NCBI RefSeq assembly: GCF_000092905.1
Contig: NC_014098.1
Coordinates: forward strand, 1,922,001-1,986,000
Source of the DNA: Kyrpidia tusciae DSM 2912
GTDB lineage: Bacteria > Bacillota > Bacilli > Kyrpidiales > Kyrpidiaceae
DNA length: 64,000 nt
Direction of reading: 5' to 3'
The position numbers and the translations under genes were made by a program. Of the stretch, positions 30,871-39,800 are shown one piece after another. A model generated the notes under the pieces. It made no database searches and was not told the DNA's origin. It was given only the letters and a program-made list of their open reading frames with translations. Position 1 is the first letter of the stretch. The number at the start of each line of letters is the position of its first letter.

Positions 30871-31788
30871 TCACTTCACCTTCCTCGCCCTAGTGCGCTG
30901 GGGTAGGAGGTTAGCGACGGGAGAAGCGACGGCGTGTTGCTGATGCAGGTCGGAATCGGCCAGGTGGACATAGCGCTTGGTCATTACCAGGGACGTATGC
31001 CCGAGTTGGCGCTGGAGAGCGAAGACGTGGCCGCCGCCCCGCAGGAACATCAAGGCCGAGGAATGCCGGAGCATGTACGGGGTGATACGGACGCCGAGGG
31101 TGCGGCCATATTGTGCAAGGCGCTTTCCCCACATGTTCCGGTCCATAGGCCGACCGGAGTACGTGGCAAAGACGGGGACATCATCGGTCCAGTCGGCGGG
31201 ACGGACGGACAGGAGACGCCGGATGGCCTTGGCCGTCTGCGGGGACATGACAACGGTCCTGGCCGTCCTGGTCTTGGCGGTGGCGCTCGGGACGGTCACT
31301 TCCAGGGCACCAAGGTTGAAATGGGCGGGAAGCAACTGGAGCGCCTCCCCTGGCCGAATACCGGTGTCCAGTTGCAGGAGAACGAGGGCGTGGTCGCGGA
31401 CCCCCGCGTAGGTGCTCTTGTCCGGGAGCTCCAAAAGACGTTTCAACGTTTGGTCATCGAGGTTGCGGGGGGTGCCGTCGTTTTTGCGCTTTGGAATGCC
31501 GTCCACGGGATTCTTCGGCAGGTATTCCTCCCGGACGCACCAGGAGAAGAAGGCTTTGAGGTATTCGCGCCGGAGGTTGTAATGGGTGGCGGAGCGCTCC
31601 CGGAGACCGGCGAAGTGGGCGACCACCGCGCGTTTCAGGGCGTGGACATCCGGCCAGGTGTCCGGGTGCTCCTGGAAGAATGCGGGGACGTGGTTGTGGT
31701 AGTCGCGGAGAGTGAGAGGAGACCGGCCCTCGGCCTGTTTGCATAGCAGAAACTCCTGGAATGCGTCCTGCCATGTGATGGTGGACAT
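30871..31788 (-). CDS. int: Tyrosine recombinase/integrase
   Basis: 305 residues: an N-terminal SAM-like core-binding domain (TWQDAFQEFLLCKQAEGRSPLTLRDYHNHVPAFF...) and a catalytic domain with Arg in DTGIRPGEALQLL, Lys region TAKTRTART, the box II Arg in TPYMLRHSSALMFL (Tyr replaces the first His, a common variation), His in LGHTSLVMTKRYVH and the nucleophilic Tyr in the same segment. ATG 31788 has AAAGGAGGT 12 bases upstream. It lies 100 bp from the right attachment repeat and in the same direction as the tRNA operon. It would integrate and excise the element at tRNA-Cys. Confidence 0.92.
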   Translation of the reverse strand: MSTITWQDAFQEFLLCKQAEGRSPLTLRDYHNHVPAFFQEHPDTWPDVHALKRAVVAHFAGLRERSATHYNLRREYLKAFFSWCVREEYLPKNPVDGIPKRKNDGTPRNLDDQTLKRLLELPDKSTYAGVRDHALVLLQLDTGIRPGEALQLLPAHFNLGALEVTVPSATAKTRTARTVVMSPQTAKAIRRLLSVRPADWTDDVPVFATYSGRPMDRNMWGKRLAQYGRTLGVRITPYMLRHSSALMFLRGGGHVFALQRQLGHTSLVMTKRYVHLADSDLHQQHAVASPVANLLPQRTRARKVK

Positions 31789-31889
31789 AATAAAACAGCG
31801 ACCTCCTTTTGATGAAACAGGATGCCGCTGTCGTTGAATGAAGGGCAAAGGTGTTCACGTTTTGCTTGGGCATTGCCGCGTGGCGAAAT

Positions 31890-31979
<90 letters not shown>

Positions 31980-31984
31980 ACTTG

Positions 31985-32059
31985 TGGAGCGGAAGACGGG
32001 ATTCGAACCCGCGGCCCTCGCCTTGGCAAGGCGATGCTCTACCCCTGAGCTACTTCCGC
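31985..32059 (-). tRNA. tRNA-Gly (GCC)
   Basis: Cloverleaf with anticodon GCC and encoded CCA. Confidence 0.95.
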
Positions 32060-32060
32060 A

Positions 32061-32147
32061 TGGTGCGGACGAAGGGACTTGAACCCCCACGGTCTTGCGA
32101 CCACAAGAACCTGAATCTTGCGCGTCTGCCAATTCCGCCACGTCCGC
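32061..32147 (-). tRNA. tRNA-Leu (CAG)
   Basis: 87-nt class II tRNA, long variable arm, anticodon CAG, encoded CCA. Confidence 0.95.
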
Positions 32148-32167
32148 AGGTTGCAAGAGCGAATTTT

Positions 32168-32196
32168 ATTCTATCACCTTACGCATCAATCGTCAA
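32168..32196 (-). promoter_or_regulatory. Internal promoter of the Leu-Gly-Cys(-Val-Arg) tRNA unit
   Basis: TTGACG and TAGAAT with a 17-bp spacer on the minus strand, 21 bp before tRNA-Leu(CAG). It lies in the only long gap of the tRNA cluster. Confidence 0.75.
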
Positions 32197-32268
32197 TACC
32201 TGATCGCGCATCCTGGGGGCCCTTCTCCCCAGCAGCGTGTCCGTCGCCGCTCCCAGCCGGGCAACCCC

Positions 32269-32353
32269 TGGTGGAGGGGGTAGGATTCGAACCTACGAAG
32301 GCCACGCCAACGGATTTACAGTCCGCCCCAGTTGACCGCTTTGGTACCCCTCC
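32269..32353 (-). tRNA. tRNA-Tyr (GTA)
   Basis: 85-nt class II tRNA, anticodon GTA, encoded CCA. Confidence 0.95.
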
Positions 32354-32357
32354 AAGG

Positions 32358-32433
32358 TGGAGCCACCTGGCGGACTCGAACCGCCGACCCCTTCATTACG
32401 AGTGAAGTGCTCTACCAGCTGAGCTAAGGTGGC
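32358..32433 (-). tRNA. tRNA-Thr (CGT)
   Basis: Cloverleaf with anticodon CGT and encoded CCA. Confidence 0.95.
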
Positions 32434-32436
32434 ATG

Positions 32437-32512
<76 letters not shown>

Positions 32513-32561
32513 CCGGGCTCCATCGCCAGTCCAAGACGACCCGACGGTGGAGCCCGTCTGA

Positions 32562-32637
32562 TGGAGCTCCCAACCAGGCTCGAACTGGTGACCTCATCCT
32601 TACCATGGATGCGCTCTACCAACTGAGCTATGGGAGC
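32562..32637 (-). tRNA. tRNA-Thr (GGT)
   Basis: Cloverleaf with anticodon GGT and encoded CCA. Confidence 0.94.
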
Positions 32638-32642
32638 AGGAT

Positions 32643-32717
32643 TGGCTCCCCGGGCAGGATTCGAACCTGCGACCACCCGGTTAACAGCCGGACGCTCTAC
32701 CACTGAGCTACCGAGGA
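32643..32717 (-). tRNA. tRNA-Asn (GTT), second copy
   Basis: Identical to 5373-5447. First tRNA of this cluster. Confidence 0.96.
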
Positions 32718-32761
32718 ACAAACCGCGATCTTAACACCCTCGCGTCCGGGCGACAAGACAT

Positions 32762-32790
32762 ACTTTATCAAACTCCATCGTCTTTGACAA
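32762..32790 (-). promoter_or_regulatory. Promoter of the Asn-Thr-Phe-Thr-Tyr tRNA unit
   Basis: TTGTCA and TAAAGT with a 17-bp spacer on the minus strand, 45 bp before tRNA-Asn. Confidence 0.5.
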
Positions 32791-32880
32791 GGGGGGTATT
32801 TGTACGCGCGGGAAATTCTGCTCGTCCCCCGCCGCAGCCACACGATGTCAACCAACCCGGATCTGCCACGCACAAAAACT

Positions 32881-33624
32881 TTACTGCCGAATATCAAAGG
32901 TCCATCTTCGCCCATCGTACCCGGGCAAATGAAGGGTGTTGACCGCCTTGGGCGTGGACACTGTGAGCCCCCTCTGCTGAAGCCAGTCCAAGATGCCGCC
33001 CCGCATCGACAGCGCCGTCATCAACACGCCGGGATCCCCTATGGCCTGAATTTGATAAGGGGCGTGAAGATGGACAGGTGCAGAATCCGGCGCCGGGCTG
33101 TCGACGATGGCCCAGCGCTGACCGTTCACCGCCACCGCTTCAGCCCCGCCGGCCAAAAGTTCTTGGACCAAGCGCACCACGTCCCATTCCTCGACGACCA
33201 CCGCCCGTCTATCGGCCCCTGTTTGAGTCCCGCGACCGTTGTCCAACGTCACCGTCACCCCAGGGCCGCTGACCGGTGCGCCGGCCAGAATCCGCGCCCG
33301 ATCCAGGTCCATGCGCATCTGTTCGAAGGATGCGAGGTTTCCCCCATACTGTTTTTCGATTCCATCAATCTGTTTCTGTATATCCTGAACCTGGGACTCC
33401 AACTGTTGATTTCGGGCTTTTACAGCTTCGAGCTGGTGGACGACTTCGCTCGCGCCTTGGGAAACTGCCGTATTGCCTCCCGAATGGAGCGACCGATACT
33501 GGACGGTGAGGAGCCAGCCCAATACAAAAAACACCATCGCCAGAGACACGTAGAGGATCAGTTTCTGTCTGAGTTCCCTCGCCACTCCGTATTGCGGCAG
33601 CCGGCCCCCAGATTCGTTGGTCAT
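32881..33624 (-). CDS. DUF881 membrane-anchored protein
   Basis: 247 residues: one N-terminal membrane segment (about 25-42, LYVSLAMVFFVLGWLLTV), a coiled coil (VVHQLEAVKARNQQLESQVQDIQKQIDGIEKQYG) and the DUF881 domain (RILAGAPVSGPGVTVTLDNG...LVQELLAGGAEAVAVNGQRW...IQAIGDPGVLMTALSMRGGILDWLQ). DUF881 proteins are membrane anchored and often occur near division or wall genes. Last gene before the tRNA cluster, 15 bp after the ABC ATPase gene. Confidence 0.82.
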   Translation of the reverse strand: MTNESGGRLPQYGVARELRQKLILYVSLAMVFFVLGWLLTVQYRSLHSGGNTAVSQGASEVVHQLEAVKARNQQLESQVQDIQKQIDGIEKQYGGNLASFEQMRMDLDRARILAGAPVSGPGVTVTLDNGRGTQTGADRRAVVVEEWDVVRLVQELLAGGAEAVAVNGQRWAIVDSPAPDSAPVHLHAPYQIQAIGDPGVLMTALSMRGGILDWLQQRGLTVSTPKAVNTLHLPGYDGRRWTFDIRQ

Positions 33625-33639
33625 GTTCCCGCACCCCGA

Positions 33640-34440
33640 TTAAATTTCACTGAATTCCGCGAACACCATCCGATCGGACAAGGCAGAGCCCTCTCCGAAC
33701 AGCTCCATGAGCTTCGCGACGGTAAGCCCCCGTTTTGCGTCCCCACCGATGTCCACCACCACGGAACCTTGGTGGAGCATGACCAAACGGTTGCCGTAGT
33801 CCAAAGCATTTTTCATGTTGTGCGTGACCATGAGGGTTGTGATCCGGTGCTCCTCCACCAGTTTCTTCGTCATCTCCATAATAATTCCCGCCGTCTTCGG
33901 GTCCAAAGCAGCGGTGTGCTCATCCAGGAGGAGCAGGGAGGGGCTCACCTCGGTGGCCATCAGTAACGCCAGAGCCTGGCGCTGTCCCCCTGATAAAACC
34001 CCCACCTTAACATCCAATTTATTTTCTAACCCGAGGCCCAAAGACGCTAAACGTTCCTTAAAATGCTCCCTTCTCCGGCGGTCTCTTGCAAATCCTAAGC
34101 CGAAAGATCGGCCTTTATTCACGGCCAGGGAAAGGTTTTCCTCAATCGTCAGTGAAGGAGATGTGCCAAGTGCCGGATTTTGAAAAACCCGGCTGATAAA
34201 TGCTGAGCGCCGATGCTCGGGCATTTTTCCCACATCCCGGCCATTGACCACAATCCGCCCCGCATCCGGGGAGATGCTTCCTGCAATCAAATTCAACAAA
34301 GTCGACTTCCCGGCCCCGTTACTTCCGATGATCGTGACAAACTCTCCGGATTCGACCCGCAACGAAAAATCTCTGAACAAGGCCACTTCGTCGGCGGTTC
34401 CCCGATGGAACGTTTTATGCAAGCCTGCGATCTCGATCAC
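33640..34440 (-). CDS. ABC transporter ATP-binding protein (TrpZ-like importer)
   Basis: 266 residues with Walker A GSNGAGKST, Q-loop, signature VGVLSGGQRQALALLMA, Walker B LLLLDEHTAALD and the switch His in VTHN. Like other ATPases of the TrpXYZ-type group it works with a single-chain permease and a PF04392-type binding protein. It overlaps the permease gene by 4 bp. Confidence 0.88.
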   Translation of the reverse strand: MIEIAGLHKTFHRGTADEVALFRDFSLRVESGEFVTIIGSNGAGKSTLLNLIAGSISPDAGRIVVNGRDVGKMPEHRRSAFISRVFQNPALGTSPSLTIEENLSLAVNKGRSFGLGFARDRRRREHFKERLASLGLGLENKLDVKVGVLSGGQRQALALLMATEVSPSLLLLDEHTAALDPKTAGIIMEMTKKLVEEHRITTLMVTHNMKNALDYGNRLVMLHQGSVVVDIGGDAKRGLTVAKLMELFGEGSALSDRMVFAEFSEI

Positions 34441-35306
34441 GAGAACCGCACCTTCTTTCGAACAGCCGGCAACGTCAACGCGAGAAACACAATGATGGCC
34501 GTGAGGAGTTTCAAATCGGTGGGTTCAAACCCAAGGACCAGAGCCAGTCCAATGCTCAACCGATAAACAAAAGTCCCGAGTAAAACACCCGCCAAAAGCC
34601 ACCCCATGCCCCGGGAACCGACAAACACTTCACCAATGATCACCGAGGCCAGGCCGGCGATAATGGTCCCGATCCCCATCCCTACGTCCGCGAACCCTTG
34701 ATACTGTGCCACCAATGCGCCGGAGAGACTGACAAGGGCATTGGAGAGCGCCAGCCCCCACACCTCCATCCGCTCGGGGTTCACACCGAGGGACCTCACC
34801 ATCTGGATATTATCCCCGGTGGCCCGCAACACATAACCGAATTTGGTGTGGAACAACCACACCAAGAAGGCGAACACCACTCCCGGGAACAACACGAACA
34901 CAACCCAAGCGCTGGCGTCCGGCGAGAGGCCCAGAGGCTCGAATACCCCCAAAATCCCCTCCCCGCTCAGCAGCGGGATGTTCGGCCGGCCCATAATCCT
35001 CAGATTGATCGAGTATAACGCGATCATGGTGAGAATCCCACTCAGCAGCCCAGTGATCCCCGCCTTGGTGTGTAAGAGGCCGGTCACGGCCCCGGCGACA
35101 AATCCCCCCGCCAGAGCCAAAGCAACCCCGACCCACACAGACCCCCCGCTGATCAACACGGCCGCGTAGGTCGCTGCCCCGAGGGCGAAGGTGCCGTCCA
35201 CGGTGAGATCGGCAAAATTTAAAACCCGAAAGGTTAGAAAAACCCCCATGGCCATGATGCCAAACAGCAATCCTTCTCTTACCGCGGTGAGTAGAATGTC
35301 CAACAA
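34437..35306 (-). CDS. ABC transporter permease (branched-chain-permease-like)
   Basis: 289 residues with eight or nine hydrophobic segments of the BPD_transp_2 fold (GVFLTFRVLNFADLTVDGTFALGAA, ALSNALVSLSGALVAQYQGFADVGMGIGTIIAGLASVIIGE). Middle gene of the importer operon, 12 bp after the binding-protein gene. Confidence 0.87.
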   Translation of the reverse strand: MLDILLTAVREGLLFGIMAMGVFLTFRVLNFADLTVDGTFALGAATYAAVLISGGSVWVGVALALAGGFVAGAVTGLLHTKAGITGLLSGILTMIALYSINLRIMGRPNIPLLSGEGILGVFEPLGLSPDASAWVVFVLFPGVVFAFLVWLFHTKFGYVLRATGDNIQMVRSLGVNPERMEVWGLALSNALVSLSGALVAQYQGFADVGMGIGTIIAGLASVIIGEVFVGSRGMGWLLAGVLLGTFVYRLSIGLALVLGFEPTDLKLLTAIIVFLALTLPAVRKKVRFS

Positions 35307-35318
35307 CGTTATTCGCCC

Positions 35319-36329
35319 CTATTGGATCTTCTTGGCGTCTTGAAGTAGCGAATCGGGAATCGTAATGCCGAGATCCTGGGCGGTCTTGAGATTGACCACG
35401 ACGCCCAGATTTTTCGCCGTCTCCACGGGCAAGGTTTTCGGATCGGCGCCGGACAGAATCTTCACCGCTAATTGCCCCGCCTGGTAGCCCAACTTCTTAT
35501 AGTCGATTCCTTTGGTGATCAGAGCACCTTGCTGTACCTGACCTTCCTCCGAACCAAAAACGGGAATCTTCTTCTCCTTGGCCGTGGCGACCACCGTGGC
35601 GATGGCAGAGACCACCGTGTTGTCCGTCGGAACGTAGATGGCATCCACCTTGCTGGTAAGTTGGGCGGTGGCCACTTTTACATCATTGAGCCCTGACACC
35701 GGTTGAGGGATGAAGTTAAAACCGAACTGCGGCGCAACCTGCTTCGCCTGATCCAATTGCACCACAGAGTTCGGTTCCCCGGGATTGTACAGGAATCCGA
35801 TATTCTTTGCCTGGGGGAGAATCTGTTGAATCAGTTTTAATTGTTCACCGATTGGTACCGCATCCGATGTACCGGTAACGTTCGTTCCCGGATGATCGAG
35901 GGACTGAACCAACCCGGCTTTAACCGGGTCCGTCACGGCGGTGAAGACGATGGGAATGGTCTTCGTGGCGTTGTATACAGCCTGAGCCGCGGGTGTGGCC
36001 ACCGCCAGGATCAAGTCGTCCTCGTCCCGAACAAACTTGTCGGCAATCGTTTTTGCCACCGATTGATCATTCTGGGCGTTCTGTCGGTCAAAAGTGACTT
36101 TTTCCCCTTCTTTATATCCGGCATCCGCCAACGCTTGAATGAATCCGTCTCGGGCGGCATTCAGCGCAGGGTGATCCATTATTTGAATGATGCCGATTTT
36201 CTTGACTTTCGCCGCGTCCGAACCGCCAGACGGAGTTCCAGCGTTGTTTTGAGCCCCGCAGGCCGTCACCGCCATGGTCATGGCTACGAGTCCGGCCAAC
36301 AACCACCCTCTTTTTTTCATTCGCTCCAT
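35319..36329 (-). CDS. ABC transporter substrate-binding lipoprotein (TrpX-like)
   Basis: 336 residues. A lipoprotein signal ends in TACG (lipobox Cys about residue 24), then the PF04392-type domain: KKIGIIQIMDHPALNAARDGFIQALADAGY, PIVFTAVTDPVKAGLVQSLDHPGTNVTGTSD, LYNPGEPNS and YVPTDNTVVSA. Members of this family bind tryptophan, tyrosine or other aromatic compounds; the ligand here is not known. ATG 36329 follows AAGGGGGC by five bases. No T-box was seen in the 90-base leader. Confidence 0.85.
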   Translation of the reverse strand: MERMKKRGWLLAGLVAMTMAVTACGAQNNAGTPSGGSDAAKVKKIGIIQIMDHPALNAARDGFIQALADAGYKEGEKVTFDRQNAQNDQSVAKTIADKFVRDEDDLILAVATPAAQAVYNATKTIPIVFTAVTDPVKAGLVQSLDHPGTNVTGTSDAVPIGEQLKLIQQILPQAKNIGFLYNPGEPNSVVQLDQAKQVAPQFGFNFIPQPVSGLNDVKVATAQLTSKVDAIYVPTDNTVVSAIATVVATAKEKKIPVFGSEEGQVQQGALITKGIDYKKLGYQAGQLAVKILSGADPKTLPVETAKNLGVVVNLKTAQDLGITIPDSLLQDAKKIQ

Positions 36330-36425
36330 ATTGAGCCCCCTTTTCACGCCGATCGGCCGCTTGGAAGGCCGCCGACTCCTTTTTTTAGAGATTTACCCAC
36401 GAATTTAGAAACTGTATTTATGCCG

Positions 36426-36456
36426 ATTATACACCAGTCCACCGAAAAACGGTCAA
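36426..36456 (-). promoter_or_regulatory. Promoter of the TrpX-like importer operon
   Basis: TTGACC and TATAAT on the minus strand, 19 bp apart, with TG before the -10. Confidence 0.6.
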
Positions 36457-36514
36457 TCTATTTTCTTGCACGCCCTGAAATAAAGATACACTTTTTCGGC
36501 CCGTGCGCCATGGG

Positions 36515-36557
36515 CGCAAAAAACAGCAACAGCCACTGGCCTTCAGGCCAGTGGCTG
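36515..36557 (-). terminator. Terminator of the cold-shock gene
   Basis: Minus strand: CAGCCACTGGCCT with its perfect complement around a 2-nt centre, then TTGCTGTTTTTTG. Confidence 0.85.
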
Positions 36558-36597
36558 AACCTTTCTGGCTTCCCGTCTGCACATTCATCCATTGCTC

Positions 36598-36798
36598 TTA
36601 CAACTTCACGACATTCGCTGCCTGGGGGCCCCGCGGACCTTCCACGATGTCGTACTCGACGTCCTGGCCCTCTTCAAGTGTACGAAACCCTTCTTCCTGA
36701 ATCGCGCTATAATGCACAAACACGTCTTTCCCGCCGTCATCCGGCGTAATGAAACCATAACCCTTCTCCGCATTGAACCACTTGACTTTGCCTTTCAC
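36598..36798 (-). CDS. csp: Cold-shock protein (CspA/CspB family)
   Basis: 66 residues, standard length. RNP1 is KGYGFI and RNP2 is VFVHYSAI; the fold continues with [24 protein letters not shown]. Binds single-stranded RNA/DNA as a chaperone. The start is GTG 36798, eight bases after AAGGAGG. Monocistronic, with its own terminator. Confidence 0.94.
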   Translation of the reverse strand: MKGKVKWFNAEKGYGFITPDDGGKDVFVHYSAIQEEGFRTLEEGQDVEYDIVEGPRGPQAANVVKL

Positions 36799-36897
36799 GA
36801 AGCTGCCTCCTTGCGCCTTTATACCCTCATCATAACATACAAACCAACCCCTGCACAGAGGAATTGGCAGACGGTCAAAAATTTTTCCATGCGTCAT

Positions 36898-37374
36898 TCA
36901 ACGGATCTGCAAAATCCGGAATAAGATCTCCCCGGCCGGCGTCTGAATGCCCACCTCTTCCCCTGCCCGGCGCCCGAGCAGACCAGCCCCAATGGGCGAC
37001 TCATTCGATATTCGAAATTTGCCCGGATCTGCTTCTGCAGTTCCCACAATGGTGTATGTCTCTTCGGGACCATCCGGCAGTTCACGAATAGTTACCGTGG
37101 AACCTATGGATACCACTCCTTCCACCCTGTCCTCCTCCCGGATGATCTTCGCCCGGCGAATCTGGTCTTCCAGTTGGAGAATCCTCGACTCGACAAAGGC
37201 CTGCTCCTCTTTTGCCGCATCATACTCGCTGTTTTCAGACAGGTCACCGTAACTTCGCGCGATCTTGAGCCTTTCTTTCACTTCCGCCCGTTTCTCGGTC
37301 TTTAGCCATTCCAGCTCTTCCTTGAGTTTGCGTAATCCCTCTTCGGTCATATACGCCGCTTGTTCCTGCTCCAC
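36898..37374 (-). CDS. greA: Transcription elongation factor GreA
   Basis: 158 residues: N-terminal coiled coil with the tip acidic residues in [22 protein letters not shown], and a C-terminal FKBP-like domain ([15 protein letters not shown]...[27 protein letters not shown]). Rescues backtracked RNA polymerase by stimulating transcript cleavage. GTG 37374 with AGGAGG at about ten bases. Confidence 0.94.
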   Translation of the reverse strand: MEQEQAAYMTEEGLRKLKEELEWLKTEKRAEVKERLKIARSYGDLSENSEYDAAKEEQAFVESRILQLEDQIRRAKIIREEDRVEGVVSIGSTVTIRELPDGPEETYTIVGTAEADPGKFRISNESPIGAGLLGRRAGEEVGIQTPAGEILFRILQIR

Positions 37375-37565
37375 CGTACTCCAACCTCCTGATTTCCCGC
37401 TCGAGACACCTCGAAGCCTTTCCCTTTATTGTTTCACAACTCCGGGAAAATGCCAAACCGGCCACAGGTTGATTCGGGAAAATCCGACTCAATCAGCAGG
37501 ATCATAGCCAGTCGCTGGCCCGGTTACACTATGTGGCGTACTCAAGAGCCCGGAGGGGACCCGTC

Positions 37566-38333
37566 ATGTTGTTTCGCAAGACATCGCGTCACCCGCTGGG
37601 ATCTTTATACCTGACGGCAGTCGCTTTCATCGCCGTCGTGCCGACATTTCTAAGCCACCATCCGCTCGCCCGAATGGTCGATCCCAACGATCGCCAATCC
37701 TGGAACATATCTGCGAACGGTTCGATCCCTGGACAGAACGCGCCCATCCGTACCGTCCAACACAGTGGCCAGTGCATCGCTCTGACTTTCGACGATGGTC
37801 CTCACCCCATCTACACCCCGCAGCTCCTGTACATCCTTCGCAAGCACCGGGTTCGGGCCACGTTTTTTCTCACAGGCGTTCAATGCGAAAAACACCCTTC
37901 CATCGTGAAACGAATTGCGGCGGAGGGTCATGAATTAGGAAATCACGGATATCTTCACGCCCGTCTGGACAAAATGTCCCCAGAATCCGTCGCCGCCGAT
38001 ATCCGACGGGCCGATCAGGTGATTGTGCGCATCACCGGAATATGGCCCCATTATTTTCGCCCAGCGGGAGGCGTATTGACCCCCACCGTGCTGCAGGCGG
38101 CCACCCAGACAGGCCATCCCATCGCCATGTGGTCTGTGGACCCGAGGGACTGGGTCGTCGGCCGAGATGCCACCGCTATCACAGCGGTGGTCAAAGATGC
38201 GGTGGGACCTGGAAGGATTGTGCTTTTTCACGACGGTGGCGGCAATCAGCCCCGAATGTTGGAAGCATTAGATAGTCTACTCGATTTTCTCAAGAAACAA
38301 GGCTATCAATTCGTGACGTTAAGTGAAGAATGA
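37566..38333 (+). CDS. Polysaccharide deacetylase (NodB domain)
   Basis: 255 residues: an N-terminal membrane segment or signal (LGSLYLTAVAFIAVVPTFL) then the CE4 domain with motif 1 TFDDGPHP, motif 2 HELGNHGYLH, motif 3 FRPAGG, motif 4 DPRDW and motif 5 LFHDGG. Deacetylates GlcNAc or MurNAc in the wall; PdaA/PdaB-type roles in spores are possible. ATG 37566 follows GGAGGGG; an upstream in-frame ATG lacks an SD. Confidence 0.88.
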   Translation: MLFRKTSRHPLGSLYLTAVAFIAVVPTFLSHHPLARMVDPNDRQSWNISANGSIPGQNAPIRTVQHSGQCIALTFDDGPHPIYTPQLLYILRKHRVRATFFLTGVQCEKHPSIVKRIAAEGHELGNHGYLHARLDKMSPESVAADIRRADQVIVRITGIWPHYFRPAGGVLTPTVLQAATQTGHPIAMWSVDPRDWVVGRDATAITAVVKDAVGPGRIVLFHDGGGNQPRMLEALDSLLDFLKKQGYQFVTLSEE

Positions 38334-38591
38334 TCCATCGCGGAACTCCAAGCTTTTCTAAACTCTGTTGCTTTAACGCGGAAAAACGTGTTATACTCAA
38401 TTCAGACCCCCTTTGAAGATTCTGTGGCCTAGGTCCCCACAAGGGGACTATTTTTTTGGAGAAGGTTCGGATTTCCCCAGTTCTTTCTCCCCGCTTCCCC
38501 GCGGAAGCCTGGTATACTGGTAACGGAAAAAGAAATGTGCCAAAACGGACGTATTTTCGGCACAGGCGGTGGGGAGCGGGGGGCGATAAAG

Positions 38592-39722
38592 ATGAGTGGC
38601 AGGAAGGAAAAAGGGGATAACCCGGCCCTGTATTGCCACGCTTTACTGGAACACGCTTCGGATGGATTGGTGGTGGCGGATGAGGAGCGCCGGATCGTTT
38701 TTATGAACCGGGCAGCCAAGAAACTCGTGGGGCTTGCCGAAACAGAACAATTCCCAGACACATGTGCCGAACTTTTACAATGCCGCAACGAAAAGGATGA
38801 GAATCTCGCCCTGTTGCCACTTTGCTTCGGTCATTGCGTATTGAATACAAAAGCGCCGCTCAGCTACGTGGAGATGAACATCCATTCCCGACAGGGTGAT
38901 GTGATCCCCGTCGCTGTCTCGTACTCGTATATTCCGGCCGGCAACCGCGGGTACTTCCTCATGAGCCTTCGAGACCTGAGGGAACGTCGACACTTGGAAG
39001 AAGAGCGACGAAAACGCGACGAAATGTACTTTACGCTTCAGGAACGAGAGCGCTTGGCCAGAGACCTTCACGACGGTGTCGTGCAGGATATCGCCTACTC
39101 TCATATGCAGCTCAAACTGGTCCAATCGTTGCTCGCCCAGGGTCGGGTCGCAGAAGCCCAGGATAAACTCCGGGATGTCACCGAAGTGGTCCACGACAGT
39201 TTTGTGCAATTGCGGCACGTGCTTTATGACCTCACCACTCACGCGGGAAAGGATCTGAAACATTTTTTGTCCAAATGGCTGGCCGAATTCCAGCAGCGGT
39301 CCGGGATCCCCGTTGAAGTTGCGATGCTCGATTTTCCGGACACCTGCGACCCTTATGTTGGCGATCAGGTGATCAAAATCGTCCAGGAAGCCCTGGCAAA
39401 TGTCCGCAAACACAGCGGGGCCACGAAGGTGTGGATGACCCTCGATGCCCGCCCGGCGGGTCCCTACCGTCAGCAATTTAGCGTCATCATCGAAGATAAC
39501 GGGTGCGGAATCCCCGAGGACGTCCTTCATCGATTCAATCAGGGATGGTCGGATCATGATGAGAATGCCGGTCGTCACTTTGGCCTCAAAGCCATGCGCG
39601 AGCGAGCCCAATCCCTGGGTGGAATCTTGACCATTTCCCGTCGAAACCCGACGGGGACCCGGGTTGAGCTGCATTGGTTCCGGGACATATCCGATAAAGA
39701 CGCTGTCAAGCAAGCCGGTTAA
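38592..39722 (+). CDS. PAS-containing histidine kinase, NreB/DegS-like, with four-Cys motif
   Basis: 376 residues, no membrane segment. A PAS domain (residues about 12-130) carries C58, C64, C78 and C82 in the pattern C-x5-C-x13-C-x3-C. The HisKA_3 dimerisation helix has H160 in ERERLARDLHDGVVQD, followed by an HATPase (QEALANVRKHSGA, VIIEDNGCGIPED, HFGLKAMRERAQSLGG). The Cys set could bind an iron-sulfur cluster or metal, as in the oxygen sensor NreB, but the spacing is different. The partner regulator starts 78 bp later. ATG 38592 follows a GGGGGGCG stretch. Confidence 0.85.
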   Translation: MSGRKEKGDNPALYCHALLEHASDGLVVADEERRIVFMNRAAKKLVGLAETEQFPDTCAELLQCRNEKDENLALLPLCFGHCVLNTKAPLSYVEMNIHSRQGDVIPVAVSYSYIPAGNRGYFLMSLRDLRERRHLEEERRKRDEMYFTLQERERLARDLHDGVVQDIAYSHMQLKLVQSLLAQGRVAEAQDKLRDVTEVVHDSFVQLRHVLYDLTTHAGKDLKHFLSKWLAEFQQRSGIPVEVAMLDFPDTCDPYVGDQVIKIVQEALANVRKHSGATKVWMTLDARPAGPYRQQFSVIIEDNGCGIPEDVLHRFNQGWSDHDENAGRHFGLKAMRERAQSLGGILTISRRNPTGTRVELHWFRDISDKDAVKQAG

Positions 39723-39800
39723 TCGGGGCCTCTGTGGCGTCGGTGCCGACCGAGGATCAGGATCCCGTCCCGAAACGCCAGAAGAAGAGGGGAACGAAAG

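Larger units (their letters stand above)
22658..31889. mobile_element. Integrated replicative element in tRNA-Cys
   Basis: 9.2 kb bounded by the 90-bp repeat. One integrase reads leftward with five small genes behind it, and a rightward block carries regulator, primase-polymerase, DUF3987 ATPase, small ORFs and a sigma-region-4-like protein. The two blocks converge on a noncoding, repeat-rich centre at 28747-29560. No relaxase, coupling protein, terminase, capsid or tail gene is present, so it fits an integrative plasmid-like or satellite-like element. Confidence 0.88.
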